A DNA stretch of 64,000 bases from Serinus canaria (lineage: Eukaryota; Chordata; Aves; Passeriformes; Fringillidae), in NCBI RefSeq assembly GCF_022539315.1, contig NC_066316.1, positions 60,369,994-60,433,993 on the forward strand, in the 5' to 3' direction. Position numbers and translations under genes: made by a program. Of this stretch, positions 24,933 to 37,577 are shown in pieces. The notes beneath the pieces are model-generated. The model was not told the origin of the DNA. It worked only from the letters and a program-made list of their open reading frames with translations, and made no database searches. Positions within the stretch are counted from its first letter, which is position 1. Each line of letters begins with the position of its first letter.

Positions 24933-27900
24933 GTATGGCAAACTGGAATGCAAGCATTCTAAGGAGAAGCCTGGAGACAAAAAAAAAGGAGTATATGTGA
25001 GAATTAATAATGGCAAGGGGAATTTAGTAAGGAGAAAATTACGTGTGGGTCATGGGCAGCCTACTGGATAAATCAGGGAGGATCAGATTTAGAGAAAGCT
25101 GAGAATCTTGAAATGTAGTCTGCATTTCACTGTATTTTAAGTGCCAGCATAAAGCTGCAGAAGAGACAACAAAGTCATCCCTGCAAAATGATGTTCCATG
25201 TCACTAGGTTACCAATCCCTCCCTGTTGCCTCAAAGCTGCAGTTGTCTCCACTGGCGACTTGAAAGCTCACAAGCTATTGATGATTCTGATAGCCTTCTG
25301 CATAATAGCACAAAATGTTCAGTGAAGGAAAAGTTACACACAGGTGTCACAAAGTCAGGCCTTCCTTAGTTAGGAAATGCCAGATTTTGATTGCCAGTGC
25401 AGTCTCTTATTTGTTCTTCTTCGGGGTGCGTGCTGAGCTAATGTGCAATTGTCTCATTAGCAGTAATCTTTAGCTCATTCAGTGAAGAGGATGATTGTGC
25501 TCCCAAGTGTCTCATAGAGAATCAGTTATTTTGTAAAGGGGCTCCTTGGCAGCAAGACCCTTACTGGATTTCCAGAAAGTTGAAGCTCATTGTCAAACAA
25601 GGCAAAAAAGTTCAAGAAGAGAAAGAAACCTTTTTTGATGGAAGAAATTGAGCTCCACTCTTGAAAACCTGGATTCCCATGGAATTTTTGAGTGATTCTA
25701 GGTAGGTCTTATTAAACCAGTTCTTTCACAAATGGCTATTGATAGACTTTAATCTGGGTCCCTGCACTGGGGTCCTGGGGAACAACCCACAGAACTGCTC
25801 ATTTTTTTCAGCTACAACTGGATTGAGTGGTAATTTTGCCCTGAAAATTTTTAGGAATAGTAGCGGTGTTGTGTTTGTGACAGGCAATGATTTAAGAAGG
25901 TAGCTGTATGGGGGAAAATGATATAATTTATTAGACCCAGTGGTACACCTGAAAAATAAGCAAGCAAACTTAAAGGCATATGGGCTCGTGCTGAGAATGA
26001 ATGACTGTTTGCAGAACAGTCCCTGGACTGTGTGTACAGCTTCCCAGAATGGGAAAGAGGCAGGGCTCAGCCTGTGTGAGGGGCAAGGGAGGCCTCTGCT
26101 AGGGAAAAGGGAGTTTTTGACTTAGAAAATTAATAATTTTTGCTCTAGTGCGTTTAATATACTACTGATATGGTTAGTTATGTTCCTGTGGTGTGGTTAA
26201 GTTATGTGCCTGTGTGACTGGCAAATGTGATAATAATGCAAAGTTAGCAGCCTTGGCATAGGGAAATAAATAACAGACAATAAGAAGTTTAACATAAAAT
26301 TCAGCTATTAATTACCAAGATGCCTAAGCAGAGAATGCAATTCAATCCGAAGTTCAATATCTTTGCCTGAATTCATTTATAGTTTTATTGTCTTTAACAG
26401 TATGAAACAGTATGGTGATTGGTAATGAAAGCTTGTCTGCTTGCACTCTAAGTGTATTTAAGTAGATTCTCTGGCTCTACCCATGCCACACTGATTTTTG
26501 CCAATTTTTCCCCTGAATCTCCAGTTTTAGACTAGTTTTCTTTTTTCTCCTTTTGAATCATAGTTCAGACTGTTGCCTTTTTCCCTTTCTCAGCTGCCTC
26601 TGAGCATTCATAGTCCTTGGCAGAGTGCTTGGCAGTGCTTGTCCACACCAAATACTATTCACATGCTTTTAAAGTGACATTTGATTAAGAAAGAGGGAAA
26701 ACTAGTATCGAAATGAATAGCAAAGTCAGTACAGGCATAGCCAGAACATTAGACCTTGAGCTCATAGCTTTTTGTGATATATTTGTGATACCTGATGAAA
26801 TCCACTTAATTTTTCTAATCCTTGCTGGAAAGTCACAGTGTGGGGTTTCAGTTTATTTCTTATTTCTCTAGAGAAAGTTTGATGTTCTAGCAAGTTGTCT
26901 TCACATAGGGAACTTCTGAGCAATGGAGAGAGACAACTGTGGTCCAGGGCTTTGTTTTGCATATTCCTTACATATTTTTAAGTTATTTGCTGACCTCTTT
27001 ATTAGTTGCAACATTTGAGTTAACCATAGGTAATTAAAATAAAGCATACTTGATTTTCTCCTAATTTCTATAGAGACTTTGTTTGCTTATCTGAAGAAGC
27101 TTCTGAAGGTGTCTGAGGTCTGTAGGGTGTATGCAGAGGGATAGGATTTGCATACTTAGGGATCCAAGCTGTGAGGTTCTGCCCAGCCCTCCCCAGGACT
27201 TCCCTCCTGCTCCCAGCCCCCAGGCAGCCCCCAAACCCCAGATGGGACCACTGGTAGCTTTTTGTTGACTTATTTAAAGACAGCATCCCCCATCCTGCCT
27301 CTTCTCATCCTTTACCTTCTCTGGAGCAGGGTTGGATGTGTGTTTCAACTGACCCTTGGCCCCAGTCCCAGGTGCACATTTCTGCCTGGGAAGCACAAAG
27401 GTGAATTGCAGCTGCTTCCCAAGAGAAGTGAGGGCAGCTTGATTAATACAGGATCTTCACTAGAAATGAACCCCATACCTATGCTCTCCATTTATAGTCC
27501 TGATCTAAGCAAAGTTTTGGGTTTTGTAGCCCATTTCTGGGTGCTAGGGACAATAAAATAACTCACTGTGGTTTCTCCTGCGGATTCAATAGATTTATTC
27601 TTTAACCAGCAGATACGCAAAGTAGCTGCAAATTAGAGAGCAAATTTCTCTGAATTATTTTTATTTGGATTTTGAATTGAATTGTTAGGAAAAAAAATGC
27701 CTTTATGTTATAAGAAAATCTCAATTATTTCACTATTTCCCAGTTAGGCAAAGTTGCAGTTTTGTATGGCAGAGATGACCACAAATTGCACCTTTCCCAG
27801 TGTTTCCCAGGCTTCTGCAGCCAACCAGGTTATATTCCCTGTGCTTGTGCAGCTGCCATCCTGCCACCACCTCGGTGGGCTGGAAACATTGTTATAGCTA

Positions 27901-30900
27901 CTTCAACTTGGTCACCAGCAGAGTTTAATCCAGAACTCACTCCACTGTGAATTCTGGTTTAATGTTCAAGCAGCAGAGGAAGTTTTCTGGCAGCTTTAGG
28001 AAAGTTTTGAGCAATGTGGAATATAACCAGTGGTGAAGATGGAGAGATAAAATGGAGCTCATTTTATTGTACCAGGTTATAAATTGATGACAACTATACA
28101 AGATGACAACTATAGTCTTCTACAAATTTTTAGACATGAATCTTACCTACTGTTAGTTTTAAAGATATACTGATACAAAGGGATTTTATTTCAAAAAGTT
28201 ACATTCTCCCTAATTAAAATTCAGGGTTTTTTTCTCCATGATAGAAAGAAGTGAGGGTATGTCCAGATGCATGAAAATATTGGCTGCTAAAACAGACATT
28301 TAAATATGCAAATGATAAGAACCTGCCTTAACTTTTCATCATTTTTTTAAACCTAGGGACATCTTTTCTTGTAATGCTGGAATAGCAGCACCGCTTTGTT
28401 TTGCATTTTGATGGCTCTGTATTTGCAACAGAAACTCAGAGAAGTAATCTTGGAGACACAGAAATTTTCATCAAAACTTTCAGAACACTTTAGGCTTCTG
28501 ATCTCCAAAATATGCATGCACAGCAGCATTTAATCCCAACCCTGTTATTAAAGCAATTTCCAAGAAAATCATGCTGCATGTTCCAGTAATTGTTTTACTT
28601 TAGTTATTTCACTTTTCCTAGACTCACTGTATCGGGGCAGAAGTGAGCAGCCAGGTGGCTGCAGCTGCAGGCAGAGTGGGAAGATGATCCCAGCCTCATG
28701 TGGTTGTGGATTTGCTGTCTTCATTCCCACTTCTGGTTCAGCTTCCATCCAAGGCTGACAGTTTGGGTGGGTTCATGAGGGACAGCTCTTGTCCTTTCTC
28801 TCTCCTAGACTGAGGGAGACAGGTCACAGTCTTATTTTCCTATCTGCTACCCTACCCATGCTTTTAGTACCACTGGGATTCAGAGGGAGACAGGATGGAG
28901 CTAATTTGGGCTGGGGAACCTGTGTCATTAAGCTGTAGGAGGGCTAAGGGAAATAGCACTGAGGTGTAGGAGATGTTTTCATGAGGGATCACCCCCAAAC
29001 ACCCCCTCCACCATTACAGCAAGACTAATGTAAGTTGTATGTGCTCTTATCCTTGGAGAACAGCAAACATCCATTCTGTCTGCAGTTTTGTGATGGTTTA
29101 AAGCAGCATTATTGAATTCACTAGGTATTTTAGGAAGTGGAAACAGAGCTAGCTTAGTGCCAAAGCTGTGATGTGCTAGCATGGATTCCTTATTCTTAGA
29201 GATTCAGAAACAACATTCTTTAACCTGAGGAACACTTGGACAGCTTTCTTGGTAAATCAGGTTGTAGTGTTGCTCCCTCCACATCCAGACCTACCATCTT
29301 CCTGCCCTCTTCCCTCAGTCTTCAATCCAACTATTCTTGTTGCTGGCAAACAATGCCCCTGCCTCAAGTAGCAATATTCCCTATTGGTGCTTGAGGCTGT
29401 TAGCCAACATGGACAGACTGGGAAAATGCCTGGCACAAGCTACCTTCTCATCTTGCAGAGCTGCTGCAAAATCTGGTCTTTTGTATAATGGTGTCATTTC
29501 CTTGTGGGACACATAAATGGTGCCTTAGTACCGCCTGAGAGCCAGGTTAGCATTTGTGAAAGCTATTAAAAAGTTTGTAGATGTCAAGTAAATGTATATG
29601 ATTAAATAAGTGATTCAACTAGTATAATTAACAGATGGCAGGAACAATTACATATTCATATTTCAGGCCAACAACATTTGGTAGATATAATTGCCTTACA
29701 GGTGTTAACTGCCCTTTATCATGAAATGAGGTGTCTCTAAACACTGAAGGTACTCAGCAAAGTGACTTGTGGTTATGAACTTACAAGGAGGTTAATGGCT
29801 CTCCTATTGCACGTGATGTTGTAAAGGTAAACTCAGCTCCTAAGTCCAATACCAAACCTAAGAAGGTGGAGGGAAGGAGGCAAGCAGGTGTTACATAATC
29901 TGATTTGTGCAAAAAGTCACTGAGAAGTCTAGTGGGTTTAAATTCATTTTGATGTTTGAGAAATGCAGAGTCCAAATAGGTGTTCAGGGAGAAAGAGACA
30001 TCTGTTGGAATAACTCCTTGGGTTTCATTTGGTGGTTTTTTTTTCCCCCAAATTACTTTTTCTTCCTCTTATGTAGAAGAGTAAATTGCATGTCACTTGG
30101 GTTAGATTCTAGTACAGATTGTGATGACTTGTGGCCAGAAGAGCAGAAATGGAAAGCATTAATGTTTGTAAGCACTGTTGACTGGATGCTGAAGCACAGG
30201 GTACACACCTTTGAGCTGCATCAAAGCTGCTGTGGTGCTTCTAGGAGTTGGGAGGGCTGCAGTGCTCCAGCAATGGGCTCTACTGCCTGTCCTGTGTGTG
30301 GCATGGCTCATGCCCACCTTGACAGGTGCTAAAACCTGGGACCTGAAGCACAAAGAAATAGTCCTCATCATTCAAATGTTTATCTCCTTCATAAGCTTTC
30401 CTGTATTAAAAATGTCACTCACATTATTCTTGTTATGCAAAACCACAGCAAATGGCAGAAGGTCAACAGTAGCCATCAAGATTACCAGAGAGTAATTGTA
30501 GCAGTTTCATGGCATATCAAATGTGAAGGCTTTTATTTAATAATAGTTCAATGGAGTGGCTGGGAAATAAATATCAAATGGGAAATAAATATCAAATGCA
30601 AAACAAGTACAATCTGAAAGGAATGCAAGGGTTGGGGGGTTTTTCCCACTTAGTGGGTTTGTTGCTCTTGCTCATTCCATAATTTTGAATCCCTCTATTG
30701 CCACAGCAGATGTTTTATCTCCTCCATCTCTGATTATGTATATCTGACAGTTTTGAAGTCTTTGCAAGTATGACTTGATTATATCATAATTTCTTCCTTT
30801 TTATAACCTTCAAATTTTTTTTTCAATTTTTATTCTGATGGAAGAGTATGGAAATGTACCATTTCAGCAAACAGAAGTTCTAGACTGAGATGGTTTTATA

Positions 30901-33900
30901 ATGTGACATACTTTGAAACTGAATGCCTGTCCCGAGAATAGAGAATTAGATCTTTGTGAAGCAGTTTTGACAAATGCTGCTTGGCTTACCAGTTGTGCAT
31001 TAGCAACAAACAGGATTGTTGAGACTTTGCTGTTTTCTTTCAGAAGTGTCATATATGTGAAAATTGCACAATGCTGTGATAGTGATCCCATATGTTTGAG
31101 GGAAAGGAAGGAATTGTGTGTTATGTGTGGCAAGCTTAAAAGTATGGGGCAATGTTAAAAAGAAGGAAAGACTGAGAAAATTAATTTAAAGCAAAATATA
31201 TTAGGTGCATTTCAAAGTCCAGAAAAAAAATCCCACCTTTTTCCTCCTTTTTTTTTATTCAGTTTTTGTTAGGAGGCTATGAAATTAAATATTTGGATTT
31301 TTTAAAATTTATTCATTTATTATCATGAGTGTTACTAAACTAAAAGGGCAGTTGATTCAGTATGCAGTGATTACATTGTAGAGATAACCACTTAAATCTT
31401 GGTTTAAATCACTTGGATTGTTGTGTATTTCAGTGCTAAGTGACAGTTGTTTCCCCTAATTTTAATATTGAGTCAGTTTCCTGAAGCACTTTAAGGGTTA
31501 GGAAGCTAATTTTGAGTTCTGTATATACTGAACTGGAACATATTTCACATATGGACTGAAGTTTTAAAATATTTTTTTAAAAATATTTCCAGTAGGGATT
31601 TGTTGCAATTTAAAATAGCATTCACAGTTTTACTTGTTTGGGTTTATTGGGCTGCTATTAAAAGACAGAGTTGGCTAGCAAAACATAACCAGTTTAGAAA
31701 TACTTCATCAGGGTTTTAAGAGTGATTTTTTTAATTCTGGCACCATTGCAAGGAAATAATTAATTTTCCGTAAAAATTATTTAATATGGATTGCTATGTT
31801 TATGCTGTGCATTGCTGATTTTAGTGTGCTTTAACCTTGCTTGCAACTTTTGAAAAAAAAAATCTATAATTCTTTTATACTATTTAGCAAAGTATTATTC
31901 AGTTCTGTGTGTATGAGGAGAGTAAAAAGTGATTCTGATATTTTCCTTATTTGCTGAATTACCCTTTGTGTAGCAGAGCTGAGAAGGAAACAAACTGAAT
32001 AATATTTGTATACAAATCAGGGGGTGAAGTTGCCGCTGACATACAAAATGTGTTGGAGAAGGCATTCCAGGGCATTTGGTAACTGTGACAGGTGACACAT
32101 CTGTTAAATAGCTGAAAGACACAGATGGAAATACATACCTCAGTTAATCTAAAATGTGATAATTAATAAATGTGATAATTAGTGTTCAATAAACTGATTA
32201 TCTACACAAGAATTATAAAAGCTACTTTAAAGGTTAGTTGTTTATCAGTATATCAGCTAGTGAAGTTCTAAGGTGGGGGGGAATAAAGTAGAGGGAATAG
32301 TTTAAAATAATTGTTTACTGTGTTATGAATTGCCATAACCATAACTTACAGGATTTTCCCTGAGGTGTTTGGAAAGTTTTTAGTGTGCTCTTATTACAGA
32401 AGTTGTATTGCTATTCCTGGACTCCAGCTCCTAGAGTAAAGCAGAAGAGGGGGAGAATTCGGGGAAATTTTTGATTGTGTTAATTCAATTCAGACGATGA
32501 AATTTCCTCTTCTGCTAGAATTCAGTCTTATTTAAGGCTTAGTAAATTCAGCATCTTCTGTCTTGACCAAAAAAAAAAAAAATCTATTTAACAGCTTGTC
32601 AAGTGATTTATAGTATTCAACTGCAAGACTGAAGAAAAATGGATAAGGAGGCAATCCAGTGCTCCACACAGCAGAGGCTGTCTGAACTGAAGATGTTTCC
32701 TTGCTGTTAGTGTTGCTTGGTTTGATGTGGAAGAGAGGTGGGAGAGAGGAATGGAAGGCTGGCAGCCCAGGTGTAATTTTTGGTGGTGTTGTATCCCATC
32801 TGTTTTTATCCATACGAATCCTGAGCTCTTCAGAGATGCCCTGCTTAGGTTGAAGCCCAGGAAAAACAGCAAGTAGGACAGGTCCTGGCACTGCTCTGGA
32901 GAAGATTAATCATGATTTTTAAAATGCTTTTTTGATTTGAAGACTATAAACACATTTTGTGATGCTTTTATGTTCAGAGTGAGTGCCCTAGTTTTATATC
33001 TCTTGTTTGCAAGTAATAAATGCAAAATACCTCAGGTTTTTGCCTGGGTGCTGAAATCAAGTACCTGATGTCACTGTATCTGTATTTGGAGTTGCTGATT
33101 ATATTCTCAGATCAAATAAAGAGCAGGAAAATATTTTTCCCACCTGTGGCAGGAGAATCCAACACACCTGAGGCTTTAAAATAGAGCAAGTTTGGAGTTT
33201 AAAGATCTAAGGGAGCTGAGTGAGGTGGGGGAAGAAGAATGTCTATGGAGAAAGCAGAGAGATGTCAGCTCATGAAGCCTCCTGGAGACCCTGGTGAGCT
33301 GTCAGATCTGTCAAGAGAGACACTGAGGAATTCTTGTTCTGTGACAAAGACTCTGGTAAAATACTTTCCTGAATGAAGACTTTTTTTGGTTTTATCCTGA
33401 TGACACAAAAATGCTTGTTTTGCTCTTATTAATTACTGCTTAAATTTTTATTTAGGGCTAATTTGTGAACAATTTGCCTGGTTTTTAATAGCTACTGGTG
33501 TCAACAAATGTGCCATGCTTTCAGGCTCATCCTAAGTCTGTAAAGACACAGTCCTCATTCTTGTACCTAAATCCATGTTTCTACTGGAACGTCTTGGAAG
33601 GACAGTGGAAAAACAATCAGCTTTCATTTAAACCCACTAAGTAACACTGAAATTTCTAATGCTTATTTGTAGTTTAAACACTGTTATGTTACTAATGCCA
33701 GAAGAGAGTGGAAGGGGAGGAACAATCTGGCATTGATTTGTAAAAGGAGTAGGTTATCTGTTTTTATTTTAGCTGTGTGGATATTTGTTCAGATATTTGA
33801 GTTATTTGGTGTTGAAAACACTAAAGAAAAACAAGTAAAACTGACAGTACAATTCTAGTGCTGTGTTTTTCTGACCAGAAGCTGCAGGAACATTTTAAAT

Positions 33901-34914
33901 GGGCAAGAGGATTAGGTTTCAGAGAGGTGTCTTTATGTTTGGCCTTTGACTCTAATTCAAGTTCTCCTTGGGGAATCTTCAGTGACTTTCAGCAAGGCAC
34001 TGGTTTTTGAGAAAAAATTGTATCATTGTCTTTTGCAGTCAAGCATGACTGCATTTTTCGAGGTGTTTATGCAGAGAGAAGGCATAGCCTTCTTTCTCCC
34101 TGCTGTGGCATTTTTTTCTGGTTTTGTTTTCTTTTTTCTGCAGCTCATAATATGAAATAATTGTAATATTTTAATTCAGACTAACATGTGTATTCATAGT
34201 CTTTATTTTGAGTGATGAGCAAAGTGAATTAGCAAATATGTTTATAGAAAAAGTCTACCACCTTTTAACCAGTGGTGTTTAGCTCTAATTTTTTTGCATC
34301 TTTTGATTTCAAAATGTAATCAAAATTTTGAGCTGTGAAGTGAGAACCTGCAAAGGCAAGATCTCACATTAAAAGTTTATGTCATTATACTTCCTAAAAT
34401 TCTGTACTTGCTTTGAGATTTAAATTTGAAGCTTTGTTTTTACCTTTTTGCCTCCTCTGATAGTTTAGAGATATAACAGATAGTGTGGCTTACTGTCTAC
34501 GCATAAATGTAAATAAATACATGCATTTGGAAGAGGTAGTACAGAAACACAAAAAGAGTTTTGGGGGATGTAGACCAGCAGTCACCAAAAGTTCTTTGTG
34601 TAGTGGTATGACTAAAAATCAGGGTCAGTGCTGGGAGAAAAGATGTGATTTTGTGAGTATGACCAATATTGATAACTGGGTGCTGCACATCTGGTGTCCA
34701 TGCTTTCAACACACAGCTGCAGATTTGGGAGGAATGGGGAAAAGTGCCACAGAATCATGGCTTAAAATGTAGTCTTAAAAAAGGTGACTTAAAGATCTCA
34801 ATCATATATGTCTATCAGAGAGAAGGAGGTAATTATAGAGTGTCTGTACAGGGGAATAATACTACATGGTACAAAACACCTCTTTCCCATAGAGGAGGTA
34901 AAATGTGAGAACCT
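24933..34914 (+). other. PTPRK intron, mostly unique sequence
   Basis: Ten kilobases with no exon or recognised mobile element. Locally GC-richer patches lie at about 27160-27460, 28620-28950, 30200-30330 and 33140-33320 and could be old unrecognised repeats. A small 18-bp tandem duplication is at 30562-30597. Open frames are short and without domains. Confidence 0.55.
30562..30597. repeat. Two tandem copies of an 18-bp unit
   Basis: The unit gggaaataaatatcaaat occurs twice in exact tandem. It is a simple local duplication with no gene context. Confidence 0.9.
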
Positions 34915-35080
34915 CAAATGGCTGCATGCTGAAGTCAGGCTGATTTAAATTAGAAGTAAGGCACAATTATTTGTCTTTAACAGTAGGCTATTAATCATTG
35001 GAACAAATTACTGAGAAAAGTGGTGGGAACAGACAATTGCCATAAATTATAACTTCCTGAGGAATTACCACAGGATTCAG
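34915..35080 (+). mobile_element. Old CR1-L3-like LINE fragment, plus strand
   Basis: The order caggctgatttaaattagaa, gtaaggcacaattatt, taacagtaggctattaatca and ttggaacaaattac resembles the 3' region of ancient amniote CR1-L3 type elements (tagaaataaggc ... taattaaccattggaacaa). Divergence is high. The call rests on remembered consensus. Confidence 0.55.
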
Positions 35081-36943
35081 TTATTGGTTTCACCAAAGAG
35101 GCATATTATGGAAACCAAATACATTATCTGAAGGAAATTGAACTCAAGAAGTAGCACAGGACACATAAGGCTGGGATATTATCAGCTGTGTAATACCAAA
35201 GCAAGGCCACAATTGCAAACATAACTACAGCTCTATCATTTGTTTTTACTTCAAAACAGTATCATTAAAGTGATTTGTTATCCTCTTGTCTTTTTTCAAG
35301 GAATGTTAAGGAAATGAAAGTTTTTGCATTTTCATACTCAGACGGAAATGAGGATAATACAAATTCTACGGCTTCACTTACTTTTGCAAGGAGTCAGTAT
35401 AATTTTGCTGTCAATATAATCTGGTATCTTTTGGTTTTAGTAAATGTTCTTCTCAAATGCCAAATGCTGATTGTTGTAATGAGGCTTGTAAAACAGCAGG
35501 TTGCATAAAGCTTTGTTTCCAACCGTTCCATTAAAGACAAAGCTGTTTTTTCTGTGGACTATGTAATTTAAATTAATTTCTTTCCTAAAACTTGTTGATA
35601 ACTTCCCCTTCCAATCTTTTTTATTTAGGAAGGACCTATTAGTTGTGTTTAAAAGAATTATAACCAGCTCAGAGTGTTTTGGATCCTTTCTAAGAGAGAT
35701 AGCAATTTTCCTAGCAAGATAGTCAATCATGGCCTGATCAAAATAGCTAAGCAAAAATGAGGGTTCAGAGCCAGCAACAACAAAGAAATCAACCAGACAT
35801 TTCAAATAAATTTCCTTGAGATTTTTTGTGTCTAGAAACAAAATATCTGAATTTAAATGGAGAGCAGCTTGGAAAAAAACAAACTCTTGCCAAGCTCCCC
35901 AGCAACTAAAGGAAACTTCATTTTATACACACTGCTTAATTAGGCAGTAGTGTTTGTGTCCAAAAGAAGACAAGCAGTCTGTTGTCCTTTGGGTTGAATG
36001 CCTACTGGAACTGTTACTTGAGGGACACATTCCTCGGGAGCCAAGCTACAAGTAGAGCATGGATTACATTCTTTGCTTGGAAATTTCTATGGCTGTGGTG
36101 ACTTTTTCTCTGAAGCCATTTAGGACCTGGGCTTGGAATTCTCTCTTTGCAGAGTATCTGACCTTTCCTGCAGACTGTGTCACTTGGATTAGCGTGTCCT
36201 GCAGTCCTGGCAGAAACACACGATGGCAGATAGACCTCACTATTAAGTAAACTAGTTCACCCTCTCAGCAAATGGCTTGATTTAAATGCTTAGCTGTGGA
36301 AATCATATATCTGTTGCTCTCTTCAGTCTCTGTATAAAGCCTTTGCTCAAAACCAATTAATAGAGATTAGTCATTTTGTCATAATGTTGAAAAAGCACTG
36401 CACTACCATGGTACTATAGCTGTGAGAAAAGACTGAAAGCATAAATTTCATTAATCATACTGGTGATTGCAATGTCAGCACAGCTCGCAAAATGATAGTA
36501 GTGAACTTTTTACACGACTCCAATGTACTGTTTTTTTTCTAGATATTAAAATGGGCTTCCATGCCATGTACATTCATATAACTGTTGGCCTTTTCCATCT
36601 TTCTTATAATTTGATTAAGAAGTAAAGGCAATGCACTTAGATGCATCACTGCGCACTTATGATGATTGACTTCTGTTCTTGGGTTCTATTATAATGTTCA
36701 GTAGAAGTAAAATCTGACCCAAACCCTCTAAACAAACAAACAAACAAAAAAAATCCATCAACATATTAAATTATATTATTATCATACATATTTCTAGTAA
36801 ATATGTATGATAACCTAAGGATTATTAAATGGGCTAACCCCCACTCATTTTGTTTAGATGTCTGCCCCTTGCCAAATATCTTTAAATACTGGTGTGAAAT
36901 ATGCTGATTAAAGTACAGTGATTTTCTCCATTCTCTAATATAA
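35081..36943 (+). other. PTPRK intron, nothing recognised except a short palindrome
   Basis: AT-rich intronic DNA. It contains a (CAAA)n-like tract at 36728-36752 and the 15-bp-arm inverted repeat at 36779-36813. No exon is supported. Confidence 0.55.
36779..36813. repeat. Perfect inverted repeat, 15-bp arms and 5-base loop
   Basis: TTATCATACATATTT (36779-36793) and AAATATGTATGATAA (36799-36813) are exact reverse complements around ctagt. The sequence is AT-rich and could extrude as a small cruciform. Confidence 0.9.
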
Positions 36944-37050
36944 AATCATAGGATCATTTAGGTTTAAAAAGACTTTTAAGCTGCTCAAGTCCTACCATAA
37001 ACCTAACACTGCCAAGCCTACCATAAAAACCACAGCCCTAGGTGCCACAA
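36944..37050 (-). mobile_element. CR1 LINE 3' end, minus strand
   Basis: aaatcataggatcatttagg, then aagacttttaagctgctcaa, gtcctaccataaacctaaca, ctgccaag and cctaggtgccac follow the reverse complement of the CR1 3' end. The element is short and 5'-truncated. Confidence 0.85.
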
Positions 37051-37429
37051 TCATGTGGTTTGCAAAGAGGAGAACTGAATTCTTCTGTTCAACTTTATTT
37101 TGCACATTTATCTTAAACACTTCAGTTAAAAATAATAATTTTAATAGGAAAAGATGCTTCTTTTATTCTGTGAACTGTAAAGTTGTGTGTCAAACAAAGT
37201 GAAGCTTGGTGAAATTTGAGTGAAGAGCCTTGCCATCTAACAGAGCTCAGTGCCAGATACTGTGAAGCAAGATCAAAAAAAACAAAAAAAAGAAAGAAAT
37301 CTGATGCTTTCTTAGGGAATTTTGGAATTCTCTGCTTTTCACCAAATATTTGGAAATCAGCTCAGGCCCTGAAGTCACATTTATATCTCCTATGTTTCTG
37401 CCATTACTATTGTCCTGAGAGAATGTAGA

Positions 37430-37577
37430 ATTTACCTCATTGGGGCTGTTCAGAAATAGACTGGACCAGTTCCTGAGCAATCTGATACAATTGCTTTAAG
37501 GAGGAGAAGGAAATGGGGTTACATGACCATCAAAGGTCCCCTCCAAGCTGAATTGTTCTACAGCGCCGTGATTTAAT
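37430..37577 (+). mobile_element. CR1 LINE 3' end, plus strand, old
   Basis: gactggaccagttcctgagc, then tgaccatcaaaggtcccc and tccaagctgaattgttctac parallel the sense CR1 terminus (gatctccagaggtcccttccaacctgaatgattctg). Divergence is high. Confidence 0.6.
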
